Made by a program: the position numbers and the translations under genes | Origin: Bacteroidota bacterium | Lineage (GTDB): Bacteria > Bacteroidota > Bacteroidia > Bacteroidales > Cfx3-03 | Length of the DNA: 64,000 bases | Direction of reading: 5' to 3' | Assembly: GCA_013390605.1 (NCBI GenBank) | Contig: JACAUB010000001.1 | Span: 4,313,516-4,377,515, forward strand | The notes under the pieces: model-generated | What the model was told of the DNA's origin: nothing | The model's database searches: none | Seen by the model: the letters and a program-made list of their open reading frames with translations, nothing else | In this document: piece by piece, positions 29,509 through 39,500 of the stretch | Layout: the number at the start of each line of letters is the position of its first letter | Numbering within the stretch: the stretch's first letter is position 1

Positions 29509-29516
29509 TATCTTTG
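29509..29516 (+). promoter_or_regulatory. TAnnTTTG box upstream of the dihydrouridine synthase gene
   Basis: TATCTTTG is a perfect Bacteroidota -7 element ending 7 bp before the ATG at 29524. No TTTG is seen at the expected -33 distance. If used, transcription would begin almost at the start codon, giving a very short leader. Confidence 0.4.
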
Positions 29517-29523
29517 CAATAAT

Positions 29524-30546
29524 ATGCCAAAACAATCTAAGATAATATTAGCTCCATTGCACGGATATACAGAAGCTGCATTTAGAAATGCACTTGCTGA
29601 ATGTTTTAGTGGGTATGATGAAGCTATTGCCCCATTTATAGCATTATCGCCTGCCGAACGGATTAATCCGGCAAGGCTACATGATGTGGTTCCGGTTAAT
29701 AATATACGTCTTCCAATAATTCCACAGATACTTGGTAATGATGCTCCCCTCTTTATTTCAATGGCAAAAGCACTTGCCGATCTTGGCTATACACAAATAA
29801 ACTGGAATATGGGTTGTCCCAAAAAGAGTATTGCAGCTAAGAAACGTGGATCGGGGCTTTTACCCCATCCTGATTTTATTGACAATATTCTGGCTGAAGT
29901 TGTTCCCAATATACCTCAACAACTAAGTGTTAAGCTACGACTTGGACGAAATCATCCTGATGAGATTTATCCAATCATCAAAATACTGAATCGTTATCCA
30001 TTAGCATCGGTTACTGTTCACCCTCGTATTGGAATTCAATTATATGATGTAAAGGCCGATGTAGATCGGTTTGCTACAGTCTTACCACTACTGAAGCATC
30101 CTGTATTTTACAATGGAGATATTTTTAATATATCTGATTATCAACGAATCACTACAAGATTCCCTTCCATAGCAGGCTGCATGATTGGCCGTGGTGTATT
30201 AGCAAATCCCTTTCTGGCGGAAATGTTGAGCGGACAAATACTTCCTTCTTCTACTGAACAACAAACACATTTCATTTATTTTATTAGTGTGCTTATGGAT
30301 GAATTAAAAAAAGAATCCAGATCATCACACTTTCTCTTCTCTCGTATGAAAGACTACTGGGGCTTTTTTGCCTATCTGTTTAACGATACAGAATCAGTTT
30401 ACAAAGAGATGGTAAGAATTACAGATGAGAATGAATTTTTCTCACGACAAGAAACTGTATTACATGAAGGAATCTGGAATGATCTAACTTCAGTAGATAT
30501 TGCATTTACAGGAACCAAGGCTGATAAAAAGGAACTTGACGGATAA
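29524..30546 (+). CDS. tRNA-dihydrouridine synthase (Dus family)
   Basis: This 340-residue flavoenzyme reduces uridine to dihydrouridine in the tRNA D-loop. The Dus pattern is clear: N-terminal APLHGYTEAAFRNAL (about 10-24, FMN-barrel start), NWNMGCPKK with the catalytic Cys at 98, SVKLRLG (about 138), VTVHPRIG with the FMN-contacting His, NGDI, and MIGRGVLANPF near residue 225. The length is normal. It is a cytoplasmic housekeeping gene and marks the end of the PUL material interrupted by the two IS remnants. Which D position it modifies cannot be told here. Confidence 0.92.
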   Translation: MPKQSKIILAPLHGYTEAAFRNALAECFSGYDEAIAPFIALSPAERINPARLHDVVPVNNIRLPIIPQILGNDAPLFISMAKALADLGYTQINWNMGCPKKSIAAKKRGSGLLPHPDFIDNILAEVVPNIPQQLSVKLRLGRNHPDEIYPIIKILNRYPLASVTVHPRIGIQLYDVKADVDRFATVLPLLKHPVFYNGDIFNISDYQRITTRFPSIAGCMIGRGVLANPFLAEMLSGQILPSSTEQQTHFIYFISVLMDELKKESRSSHFLFSRMKDYWGFFAYLFNDTESVYKEMVRITDENEFFSRQETVLHEGIWNDLTSVDIAFTGTKADKKELDG

Positions 30547-30585
30547 AAAGAAACAGTAATACAACCTTCAATAAACCCTTTCACT

Positions 30586-31515
30586 ATGATCAGGCACTTT
30601 TTAAAATTGGAATTTATCAATTATTTAAGTAGACAACTATTTTTCTTATTTGTCGTGATATCCCTTCTTGCTAATACCGCCAAATCGCAAAACGCTTCTC
30701 TCCGACAATCTATAAATCAGATTATAAACACGATAGATGGGAAAGTTGGAGTAGCAGTTATGAATATTGAAAAAAAAGATACGTTATCCATCAATGGACA
30801 CAGCCATTTTCCAATGCAAAGTGTGTTTAAATTTCCACTTGCAATGGCTGTATTTCAACAAGTTGATCAAGGGCAGTTTTCATTAGATCAAAAGATTCAT
30901 ATTGAGAAAAAAGATCTACAACCTAATTTCTGGAGTCCCTTAAGAGAAAAATATCCAAATGGAAATGTAGATATTTCACTTAGCGAGTTGCTTAAGTTTA
31001 CGGTTTCTGAAAGCGACAATAGTGGTTGTGACCTATTATTCAGATTATTGGGAGGTCCCATAAAAGTAGATAAAATCATTCATAGTCTTGGTGTTAAAGA
31101 GATAGCGATTGTTGCAACTGAAGAAGAGATGCATAAAGAATGGGATGTTCAATATACTAATTGGTGCGAACCCATGGCCATGATCCATCTACTGGAGATC
31201 CTGAATTCAGGAAAAGCACTTTCAAAATCGAACAATGATTTTCTGCTTAAACTGATGACTGAAACTACGATCGGAGCTAAAAGAATTAAAGGACTATTAC
31301 CGAAAGGAACAGTAGTAGCACATAAAACAGGACTATCAGATACTAATGCACTTGGGATTACTGCTGCTACACATGATGTTGGAATAGTTACTCTACCGGA
31401 TGGAAACCATCTTGCAATTGTCGTTTTTGTTTCCAATTCAAAAGCAAATCAAGAAAATAGAGAACGAATTATAGCACAAATTGCAAAAGTAGTTTGGGAC
31501 TATTATGTAAAATAG
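30586..31515 (+). CDS. Class A beta-lactamase, CfxA/PER-like subclass A2
   Basis: This 309-residue periplasmic serine beta-lactamase has a hydrophobic signal (about 17-34, cleavage after KSQ). The active-site motif SVFK (Ser 79 to Lys 82) is the Ambler S70xxK. SDN follows at 143-145, an EEMHKEWDVQYTNWCEP stretch (about 181-196) covers the omega-loop region of Bacteroidota subclass A2 enzymes, and KTG is at 247-249. All catalytic motifs are intact, so it should hydrolyse penicillins or cephalosporins. Its 39-bp distance from the dihydrouridine synthase gene suggests co-transcription, with no mobile element directly attached. Confidence 0.9.
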   Translation: MIRHFLKLEFINYLSRQLFFLFVVISLLANTAKSQNASLRQSINQIINTIDGKVGVAVMNIEKKDTLSINGHSHFPMQSVFKFPLAMAVFQQVDQGQFSLDQKIHIEKKDLQPNFWSPLREKYPNGNVDISLSELLKFTVSESDNSGCDLLFRLLGGPIKVDKIIHSLGVKEIAIVATEEEMHKEWDVQYTNWCEPMAMIHLLEILNSGKALSKSNNDFLLKLMTETTIGAKRIKGLLPKGTVVAHKTGLSDTNALGITAATHDVGIVTLPDGNHLAIVVFVSNSKANQENRERIIAQIAKVVWDYYVK

Positions 31516-31580
31516 CATCCTTATCTTAGACGATCAAGATATGCTAACTTTTCACGCTGATCTGTTTTTATATTAAAAAA

Positions 31581-31634
31581 TGAGTACGAAATGATGATTA
31601 CACCTGTCATTAACTAATAAGCAGTATCATTTCG
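31581..31634 (+). repeat. Leader repeat, copy A (upstream of the GH43 gene)
   Basis: The core TGAGTACGAAATGATGATT followed by ACACCTGTC is repeated, with few changes, in front of the PUL 2 fecR gene (35154-35180). Copy A also contains a perfect 9-bp inverted repeat (31587-31595 and 31626-31634) that could fold into a stem with a 30-nt loop ahead of the start codon at 31665. It is a likely shared regulatory leader. The function is unknown. Confidence 0.55.
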
Positions 31635-31664
31635 AATAAATTCTTTAATAAAAAGCCTCCTTTC

Positions 31665-32756
31665 ATGGATAAAACACAATTGTTCAGAAAAATATTTCTA
31701 CCTATATTTTTAATAATTCCCTTTTTTATAAGCCTATCATGCAGTGGAAAGAATGACATGAGTAAGCAACCTGTCTCTACAAACGATACCCTTAGAACGT
31801 ATACAAATCCCTTAAGCAATATTACAAATATTGGAGATCCCTATATTTTAAAGGCAAACAACATGTATTACATGTATGCAACCTCTTCTGATATGGGCTT
31901 TAAGGTTTGGCAATCATCCAACTTGATCGATTGGGCAGAAAAAGGACTTGCATTAAACAAAAACGATGCATCTAATCAATGGGGAAATGGGAATTTCTGG
32001 GCTCCTGAAGTGAAATTTTATAACAACAAATATTACATGAGTTATAGTGCCGTAAGTCCGAATGGCAAAATGAAAATTCGGATTGCCAGAAGTGATAGTC
32101 CACTTGGCCCTTTTATTAATTGGTGTGAGCCGTTTTTCCAGTCCGATGATTTCTCATATATCGACTCTGATATTTTCATAGATACCGACAAAGTTTACTT
32201 GTATTTCGTTAAAGATTGTTCAACGAATATATTAAATGGAAAACATATTAGCCAGATTTGTGCGGCTCAACTAGACACTGATTTAAAAGGGATAATTGGA
32301 ACGCCACAAATGATTCTTTCGCCTGACCAAACATGGGAAGGCATTACTCAAGAATGGCAATGGAACGAAGGCCCCTATGTGATAAAAAACAACAATCTGT
32401 ATTATCTTCTTTACTCGGCAAATGTTTACAACTCACAAGATTATTCTGTTGGGTATGCTACTGCTACTTCGCCATTAGGAAACTGGACAAAGAGTACAGA
32501 TAATCCGATTCTAAAGAAAGACATTGCATTAAAAGTTTCAGGACCTGGCCATTGCTGTATAACAACTTCGCCCGACGATAAAGAGTTCTTTATTGTTTAT
32601 CATACACATACCTTCTTTGAAGCACCGAGTGGTAACAGAAACTTATGTATTGATCGATTAAATTTCAACCGAAGTAAAATAACAGTAGCTGGCCCAACCA
32701 GAACTCCGGAACCGCTTCCTTCAGGTATTCCATACCGAATAATAAGTAAAAACTAA
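31665..32756 (+). CDS. GH43 five-bladed beta-propeller glycosidase, lipoprotein
   Basis: This 363-residue protein is a glycoside hydrolase family 43 enzyme, likely an arabinan-active arabinosidase or arabinanase. A lipobox (ISLSC, Cys 26) anchors it to the membrane. The three acidic residues are visible: base Asp 58 in NIGDPYI, pKa-modulating Asp in SYIDSDIF (167 or 169), and acid Glu 235 in WNEGPYV. HCCITTSPDDKEFFIVYHTH is the typical last blade (about 297-316). It starts a three-gene run with the GH-A enzyme and the broken GH93-like gene, preceded by the leader repeat also found before PUL 2. Exact specificity is uncertain. Confidence 0.85.
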   Translation: MDKTQLFRKIFLPIFLIIPFFISLSCSGKNDMSKQPVSTNDTLRTYTNPLSNITNIGDPYILKANNMYYMYATSSDMGFKVWQSSNLIDWAEKGLALNKNDASNQWGNGNFWAPEVKFYNNKYYMSYSAVSPNGKMKIRIARSDSPLGPFINWCEPFFQSDDFSYIDSDIFIDTDKVYLYFVKDCSTNILNGKHISQICAAQLDTDLKGIIGTPQMILSPDQTWEGITQEWQWNEGPYVIKNNNLYYLLYSANVYNSQDYSVGYATATSPLGNWTKSTDNPILKKDIALKVSGPGHCCITTSPDDKEFFIVYHTHTFFEAPSGNRNLCIDRLNFNRSKITVAGPTRTPEPLPSGIPYRIISKN

Positions 32757-32812
32757 TTTATCATTTTAAAAAATCATATTTCACCCTTAACCTCTAAAAC
32801 CTTAATATCGAT

Positions 32813-33898
32813 ATGAAAAAATTACTCTGTTTAATTTTCATTGTTCTATGTACTTCATTTTGGGCAGCAAGCTATGCGCAAATTGTTAAGCAGAAAAACA
32901 AATCAAAGACAGCTTTACGCTGGACTTCTGAAAAAGCGAATGAGTGGTATTCGCATAAAGGATGGCTTCGTGGATGTAACTTTATTCCAAGTACAGCTAT
33001 AAATCAATTGGAGATGTGGCAAGCTGAATCTTTTGATACTGCAACAATAAACCGCCAACTAGGATGGGCACAGTCTATTGGCCTGAATGTTATGCGTGTT
33101 TTTCTACACCATCTTGCCTGGGAGGTAGATCCCAAGGGTTTTAAAACCAGAATGGGACAATATCTTACTATTGCAAACAAACATAATATCGCTACGGTAT
33201 TTGTGTTTTTTGATGATTGCTGGAATCCAACTTACAAAGCGGGTAAACAACCTGATCCCAAACCAGGTATTCACAATTCAGGCTGGGTAAGAGATCCGGG
33301 GGATTTGGGAAAAGATTCAACAATATATCCACTTCTCCATAGCTACGTAAAAGATATTCTTACTCATTTCGCGAAAGACAAACGGATTGCGCTTTGGGAT
33401 CTTTACAACGAACCGGGTAACTCTTCTAACGGAAATAAATCTATGCCTTTGTTGAAGAATGTTTTCCAGTGGGCAAGAGAAGTAAATCCATCACAACCAG
33501 TATCTGCAGGAGTCTGGAATAAAGATTTAACAGATCTGAATAAATTCCAACTTGAAAATTCTGATGTCATTACTTATCATAACTATAATGACGAAATACA
33601 ACATAAAGCAGCTATTGATACACTCAAAAAATATGGCAGGCCATTGATTTGTACAGAGTATATGGCTCGTAAGCACAAAAGTCGATTTGACAATATCATG
33701 CCTTTACTGAAAGTTGAAAATATTGTTGCCATAAACTGGGGACTTGTAGAAGGAAAAACTAATACAAAGTATGCATGGGACGAACCCACTCCTGATGGAT
33801 CGGAACCCAAACTCTGGTTTCATGAAATCTTCAGAATAGATGGAACGCCTTATAAAGAAGAGGAAGTTAAAATAATCAAACAATTAACCGGCAAGTAA
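32813..33898 (+). CDS. Clan GH-A glycosidase (GH5-like), secreted
   Basis: This 361-residue secreted enzyme has a TIM barrel of clan GH-A. The signal peptide ends near residue 22 (SYAQ). WLRGCNFIPSTAINQLEMWQ (about 51-70) is a typical barrel start. The acid/base is predicted as Glu 200 in IALWDLYNEPGN and the nucleophile as Glu 282 in PLICTEYMARK. Bacteroides homologues are usually annotated as GH5 cellulase or 1,4-beta-xylanase, but the substrate is unproven. The gene begins 56 bp after the GH43 gene and ends 38 bp before the GH93-like pseudogene, so the three were probably one operon. Confidence 0.75.
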   Translation: MKKLLCLIFIVLCTSFWAASYAQIVKQKNKSKTALRWTSEKANEWYSHKGWLRGCNFIPSTAINQLEMWQAESFDTATINRQLGWAQSIGLNVMRVFLHHLAWEVDPKGFKTRMGQYLTIANKHNIATVFVFFDDCWNPTYKAGKQPDPKPGIHNSGWVRDPGDLGKDSTIYPLLHSYVKDILTHFAKDKRIALWDLYNEPGNSSNGNKSMPLLKNVFQWAREVNPSQPVSAGVWNKDLTDLNKFQLENSDVITYHNYNDEIQHKAAIDTLKKYGRPLICTEYMARKHKSRFDNIMPLLKVENIVAINWGLVEGKTNTKYAWDEPTPDGSEPKLWFHEIFRIDGTPYKEEEVKIIKQLTGK

Positions 33899-33936
33899 TT
33901 TCTGGTAACAATTCAAAGCCATAAAGTTGATACAGA

Positions 33937-34871
33937 ATGCAATATTATGACAGATTAGGATTGTTAATACTAATTATTTTGTTTCACGTCACATTGGGAT
34001 GCAGCAAAGGAAATACTGCATCCCCAATTAAAAATGACCGTGAAGAAGGAGGTATCCGTATTGTTTGGGATTCTTCTACTTTTAAAAAGATTTCCGCTTC
34101 TGGACCAGGATAAGGTTTGGCATCAGAACAAAAAAGTTATGACGAAGGAACCACCTGGATAGATGAGCGATTTTTATATGAAGCTGATTATTCTTTTCAT
34201 AATGGATGCTGGGAACCTTCTGCCATTCAGTTACCGAATGGAGAAATTCAACTGTTCTTTGCAAATGAAGGAGATTATCTTAGTTCTGATGAACAAAATA
34301 TTTCATTGCTAAGATCTGCTGATAATGGGTTGACATGGTCGAAAAAAAGAGAGATTGTCAGTTTTAGATCAGGTAGCAGAGATGGAATGCCATCACCGAT
34401 ATTATTACAGAACGGAATAGATCTTGTATTTTCAATTGAAGATAATGGCTATAGCAATTTTAAGCCTTATATAATCAGAAGTACCGTTGCAAATAATTGG
34501 GCAAGCACTGTTGAAGCTACAAGTCCGGACAAAAATTATGCACTAATAGAGCCCATTGCAGATAATATTTATGCAGGTGCTCCATTTTTAAGACAACTAA
34601 AGACTGGGCAAACAATACTTTCATATCAAGGGACAGAAGGACAAACAAATAGTATAGATTTTGCAGAAATGAGAGTAGTAATTGGTGATAATCAAGCTCG
34701 AAACTTTACAAAAAAACTGTTCCTTTTGCTATTGCTGCAAACAAGTCGGGATTGTGGAATAGCCTTGCGGTACTATCAGATAATACCATCATTGCTTTAA
34801 CAAGTACAAACTCGTATTCTTCAGGTAATATTGAAATATGGATGATTAAAGGACATGTAATTGATGAATAG
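33937..34871 (+). pseudogene. Broken sialidase-fold (GH93/GH33-like) lipoprotein
   Basis: The ATG at 33937 gives a lipoprotein signal (LFHVTLGCSKG), then GIRIVWDSSTFKKISASGPG, and a TAA stop at 34111-34113. The same frame continues with SYDEGTTW and SADNGLTW, which are Asp-box repeats of the six-bladed sialidase propeller, and NGCWEPSAIQLPNGEIQLFFANE, as in exo-arabinanases of GH93. Between GPG and SYDEG only seven residues remain where I expect about 15-20, so an internal deletion is likely. A 7-base A run at 34710-34716 shifts the frame. With eight A residues it would read on as VPFAIAANKSGLWNSLAVLS to the TAG at 34869-34871. Family choice between GH93 and GH33 is open. Confidence 0.8.
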
Positions 34872-34944
34872 CATGAAGGGGTTTGCAGGAATACGTATTA
34901 AAATACGGTTTATAAATATTAATAATTATTCTACCTCCGAGACA

Positions 34945-34977
34945 TTTGATTATGTTTTTTTTAACTAACTATCTTTA
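34945..34977 (+). promoter_or_regulatory. Possible promoter for the PUL 2 fecR-susCD unit
   Basis: TTTG at 34945-34948 is followed after 21 bp by TATCTTTA (34970-34977), one base from the Bacteroidota -7 consensus TAnnTTTG. It would give a leader of about 225 nt before fecR, containing leader repeat copy B. The rest of the 34872-35153 spacer holds no recognisable gene and no trace of an ECF sigma gene. Confidence 0.35.
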
Positions 34978-35153
34978 TGGCAATATATTATACATCATCC
35001 CAACAGTGTAAGATAAAACAAACCAATATATTTAACTGAAACATTACCCGTATCAACTACACCAAGACATACATAGGAATATACAAACGCCATTACGGCT
35101 TTCAATTGGCACGATACTTAATTTAAGGCCATAAAGAAAAAAATAAAAAATAA

Positions 35154-35209
35154 TGAGTACGGAATGATAATTCACCTGTCTATACAAGTAAACCTTAAAG
35201 AATCATTTC
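35154..35209 (+). repeat. Leader repeat, copy B (upstream of PUL 2 fecR)
   Basis: TGAGTACGGAATGATAATT then CACCTGTC (35154-35180) matches copy A at 31581 with a few substitutions and one 1-nt gap. The inverted-repeat arms are also kept: 35160-35168 pairs with ATCATTTC at 35202-35209, which directly touches the fecR start codon. A stem there could control translation initiation. Confidence 0.55.
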
Positions 35210-36358
35210 ATGGAAACAGATAACTCAGAAATCATTGATTTTATTCTTGACGAATCATTCCAACGATTTGTAATCAATAAAACCCCTGAAGACACAAAAT
35301 ATTGGGAATCATGGATAGGTGAACATCCCAATGCGGTTGAATCTTTTGAGGAGTCGCGAAATATTATTTCGTTTATCGTTACACGAAAAGTTCTTCCCAA
35401 AAATAAAGTTATCAGCGATGAGGTTTATAAAAAACTCCTTTTACAAATCGAAGCTGAGACACAAAAACCATTACAAGAACCTGAGAGAAAACATATCTCC
35501 TACTTTTGGTATGCTGCTTCTGCAATATTAATAGTTGGACTCGCTTTTTTATTCACCTATAATAGCAATATTAGAACAAGCTTCACCAGCCAAAATCTGG
35601 AAGTAATTGTACCTAAAGGACAACGAAGTCAATTATTATTACCCGATGGCACGAGAGTATGGCTAAATTCGGGTACTATATTCAAATATCCCTCCTCCTT
35701 CCTAAAGCATGGACGTGAAGTATATCTTGAAGGCGAAGCGTTTTTCAATGTTACCCATAATAATCAGCCATTCATTGTCCACTTGAAAGACAATTTATTT
35801 GTGAAAGTTTTTGGGACAGAGTTTAATGTAAAAAGTTATGCTGAAGATAAAATTGTTGAAACGACTTTAATTAAAGGAATGGTACATTTCTTAAGGAAGG
35901 ACGAAAATGATCAAGTCATCAATGAAATAAAGCTGGAACCTAAAGAAATGGTTACTTATGAAAAAGCCTTTCGCAAGATGACCATCTCAAAGATAGTCCC
36001 TTATACTACTCCTGTTACTAATACAAAAAGCTTAGCAACAAATCCAGATAGAATTAATAAAGTTGAACAGGTAAAAGAAACAGAATCATTAAGTGAATCA
36101 GCTATCACAACGGCTTGGAAAGATAATACGTTAGTTTTTCAGAATGAAACGTTGGAAGAGATCTCTACTAAAATGGAGCGTTGGTTTGGAATACCGCTCA
36201 AAATAGAGGATGAAGAACTAAAGAAGGAACGCTTTACAGGTAATTTCATGAATCAAGAATCTGTTTATCAAGTACTCGATATTATAAATCGTTCAGAACC
36301 AATTCAATATACAAAACAAAATAAGATGATTATAATAACAAAAAAGAAACATAATTAA
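35210..36358 (+). CDS. FecR-family anti-sigma factor (PUL 2)
   Basis: This 382-residue protein has the FecR layout: an N-terminal cytoplasmic part (1-95), one transmembrane helix (about 100-117, YAASAILIVGLAFLFTY), a FecR domain (about 130-225, VPKGQRSQLLLPDGTRVWLNSG and GEAFFNVTH), and a C-terminal DUF4974 domain (about 305-375, LVFQNETLEEISTKMERWFG). Unlike PUL 1, no sigma gene lies upstream. The nearest candidate is the ECF sigma gene at 51318-51896, at the far end of the locus and on the other strand. The start follows directly after the leader repeat. Confidence 0.92.
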   Translation: METDNSEIIDFILDESFQRFVINKTPEDTKYWESWIGEHPNAVESFEESRNIISFIVTRKVLPKNKVISDEVYKKLLLQIEAETQKPLQEPERKHISYFWYAASAILIVGLAFLFTYNSNIRTSFTSQNLEVIVPKGQRSQLLLPDGTRVWLNSGTIFKYPSSFLKHGREVYLEGEAFFNVTHNNQPFIVHLKDNLFVKVFGTEFNVKSYAEDKIVETTLIKGMVHFLRKDENDQVINEIKLEPKEMVTYEKAFRKMTISKIVPYTTPVTNTKSLATNPDRINKVEQVKETESLSESAITTAWKDNTLVFQNETLEEISTKMERWFGIPLKIEDEELKKERFTGNFMNQESVYQVLDIINRSEPIQYTKQNKMIIITKKKHN

Positions 36359-36413
36359 CTAATTTATAATCTTATAACAGAATTGCCTATGATGATATAA
36401 AAAACATGAGAAC

Positions 36414-36445
36414 AAAAAAAACGGGTAATGCGGACACATTACCCG
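36414..36445 (-). terminator. Terminator facing against PUL 2, between fecR and susC
   Basis: A perfect 9-bp stem (CGGGTAATG at 36422-36430 with 36437-36445) with a 6-nt loop is followed, on the minus strand, by eight T residues (36421 down to 36414). All genes for kilobases around lie on the plus strand, so this terminator can only serve a minus-strand transcript arising inside the PUL. Confidence 0.8.
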
Positions 36446-36526
36446 AGTAAAGTGAGAATTAAAAATTAACTGATGCAATAATAAGCAAGTCATCAGCTAT
36501 TCAATTAACATTCAAATGCAAAAATA
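36414..36526 (-). ncRNA. Candidate antisense RNA over the PUL 2 susC leader
   Basis: The minus strand has a perfect -7 box TATTTTTG at 36526-36519, overlapping the susC start codon in the same register as in PUL 1. It points to the minus-strand terminator at 36445-36414. The RNA would run from about 36512 to 36414, roughly 100 nt, antisense to the susC leader. No exact TTTG -33 box is visible. Placement matches known DonS-type PUL antisense RNAs. Confidence 0.55.
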
Positions 36527-39500
36527 TGAAAAAAATGCAATTAAAGGATCCTTGTAAAGGGGTATCATTGATTAAATTATGGAGAATTATGAAAATAACT
36601 TTACTCTTAATAATAATTGGGATAATGAACACCTACGCAAAGGTCTACTCGCAGGATGCTCAGATATCTGTTAACATTAAAAATGGATCTATCACTGATT
36701 TGTTCAAAACAATTGAACAAAAAACCGAATACCGAATTTTTTATAAAACAAATTTGGTTAGTGACTCAAAAAGGTTAACACTGAATGAAACGCACAAATC
36801 CGTCTCATCTATACTTTCAGAGGTCTTATCAGAAAGAAATCTATCTTTTGATTTGATCGATAAAGTAATTGTAATTACTCCTTCATCAATGGCCCCGCAA
36901 CAAATGGTCTCTGGAAAAGTTATAGATGCTGTTACCAATGAGCCGCTTATAGGTGTTGGTATTAGTGTTCAGGGAACTACAAAACGAGCTGTAACAGACA
37001 TCAATGGAAAATATTCAATTGATGCAACAAAACCAAATGCCGTTCTCGTATTCTCGTATATTGGATACATTACACAGGAAATTCCTTTAAATGGACAAAC
37101 AGTCGTTAATGTAAAAATGGCTGCCAATATTCAAAATCTTGGTGAAGTTGTTGTAGTTGGTTATGGTACTCAGAAAAAAGAATCAATAACTGGTTCTATA
37201 TCTGGGGTTACAGCCAAGGATATTAGTGTTGTACACGGTGGTTCTACCGTAAGTTCAGGCCTCGCTGGCAAAATTGCAGGTGTTACTTTTCGTATGACTG
37301 ATGGTCGTCCAGGCGCAAGTGCAGCTGTTCAAATTAGAAATTTAGGTCCAGCCCTTTATGTAATCGATGGTATACAAAAGGACGAAGGACAATTTAATAA
37401 TATTTCGCCAAATGATATCGAAAGCATTACCGTTTTAAAGGATGCTTCTGCAGCTATCTATGGTGTAAAAGCAGCAAATGGTGTTGTTGTGGTAACGACT
37501 AAACATGGTTCGTTAAATACAAAGAACACTATCGAATTTAATGCTCTATATGGCTATCAGAATTGGACCCGTTTTCCAAAAGGAGTTGATGCTTATGGAT
37601 GGCAGTTAAACAAGGTTTATGCTGATATAAATCAAACCGGACACACTGCAATCACTCCGACCGAACTTGCAAAATGGAAAGCCGGAACAGATCCTGCTTA
37701 CAGAAGTTTTGACTGGTATAACGCAGTTGTTACACCTAACATGCCTCAATCGAACTACAATTTAAATGCCAGTGGAGGTAATGACAATATCAATTACTAT
37801 GTATCATTAAGCCGTTTAGATCAAGATGCCGTGATTAAACAGTATAAGTTTAATCGCACCAACTTCCAAAGTAATGTGGATGCCAAAATAGCAAAAAACT
37901 TAAAAATTGGAGTTGCAATCAACGGTCGTATTGAAGAACGTGTAAATCCAGGTGTACCGGGTGGTGATGATTATTGGGTCCCTCGATTTGCGATTATGAG
38001 AAATACTCCAATGATGCGTGAATTTGCAAATGACAATCCTTTATACATGAATGATATAGGTGATAATTCAACAAATCTCGCATTGATGAATTATGCAACT
38101 TCCGGTAAATATCAGTCTGATTGGTATGTTTTACAGACAAACTTTAATGCTGAGTACAAGTTCCCTATAAAAGGTTTAACAGCAAAGGGTATGATGTCAT
38201 ATTATTATGCTGACCAGTTAATGAACAATCACGAGTACACTTATAATGCATATAAATATGATCCTGTTACGAAAACTTACAATGTAAGTGGTGGTAGTCA
38301 GAATCCATGGCAGGAAAGACAAACTTCTAAGATTCTGGAAACTGTTATTCAGGGTCAGTTAAACTATACAAATACTTTTGGCAAGCACACAATTAACGCA
38401 ACATTTGTAACTGAAAGAAGTAATCGTTCTGATGCAGAAGTTTGGGTACACGTCGTTCCCCCTTTGAATCCAATTGATATCATGCAGGTTTCTACACTTA
38501 CTGATTATAATAATAGTAACACTACATTGGCTCGCGTTGGATACGTTGGTCGTTTTACTTATAACTATTCGAATAAGTATTATTTCGAAGCCTCTGGTCG
38601 TCGTGATGCTTCTTCTATGTTTTCGCCTGATAACAGATGGGGTAATTTTTACTCAGTTTCTGGTGGATGGAGAATCACATCAGAAAATTTCTATAAGAAT
38701 CTATTTGGTTCAGCCCCTATTCTTAATGATTTAAAGGTTAGAGCTTCTTATGGTCGTCTGGGTGATGATACAAACATTGGAATTAGTCCATCCGATTTTA
38801 CATACATCAATGGTTATACTTATCCAACAGGTGGAGCTGTTTTGGCCGGTCAATTTGTTCCTGGAGCAAGAGATCGTGGTCTTCAGGCTACAAATCTTAC
38901 CTGGACAATCAGTAAAATAACTGATATAGGAGCTGATTTTTCTATGTTTAATGGTAGTTTAACCGGAGCTGTTGATTATTTCTATCGCAAGCGTACAGGA
39001 TTACCGAATACTGATAATACAGTCATTCTTCCTTATGAAGTAGGATTTAATCTTCCTAAAACCAATGTTGGTAGCGATGCTCAAATGGGCGGTGATTTAA
39101 ATATTCAGTACAATACTAAAATTGAAAAAGTTGATATTACAATTGGGGGTAACTGGGGCTTTTCAAGGAAGAAGGACTTAACCTTGAATTCTAATCCTCA
39201 ATTTGGTAACTCATGGGATTATTATAGAAATTCAACCATTAATCGTTGGGATGCTATTTCCTGGGGATACGAAGTCGTTGGTCAGTTCCAAACACAACAA
39301 CAGATCAACAGCTACAAAATCAATAATGATGGAAAAGGAAATATGACTCAACTTCCTGGAGACTTAATCTATAAAGATCAAAACGGAGATGGTGTAATCA
39401 ACCAATTAGATCAACGTCCAATCGGTTATGGTTCAAATGGTTCACAGCCTATACAAAATTTTGGTCTTAACTTTACCTTAGCATGGAGTGGCTTTGACTT

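Noticed and set aside
34117..34800. The 227-codon frame as a separate gene
   Set aside because: It lacks a signal peptide, starts in the middle of an Asp-box propeller and ends in the wrong frame after the A run. It is the middle of a pseudogene.
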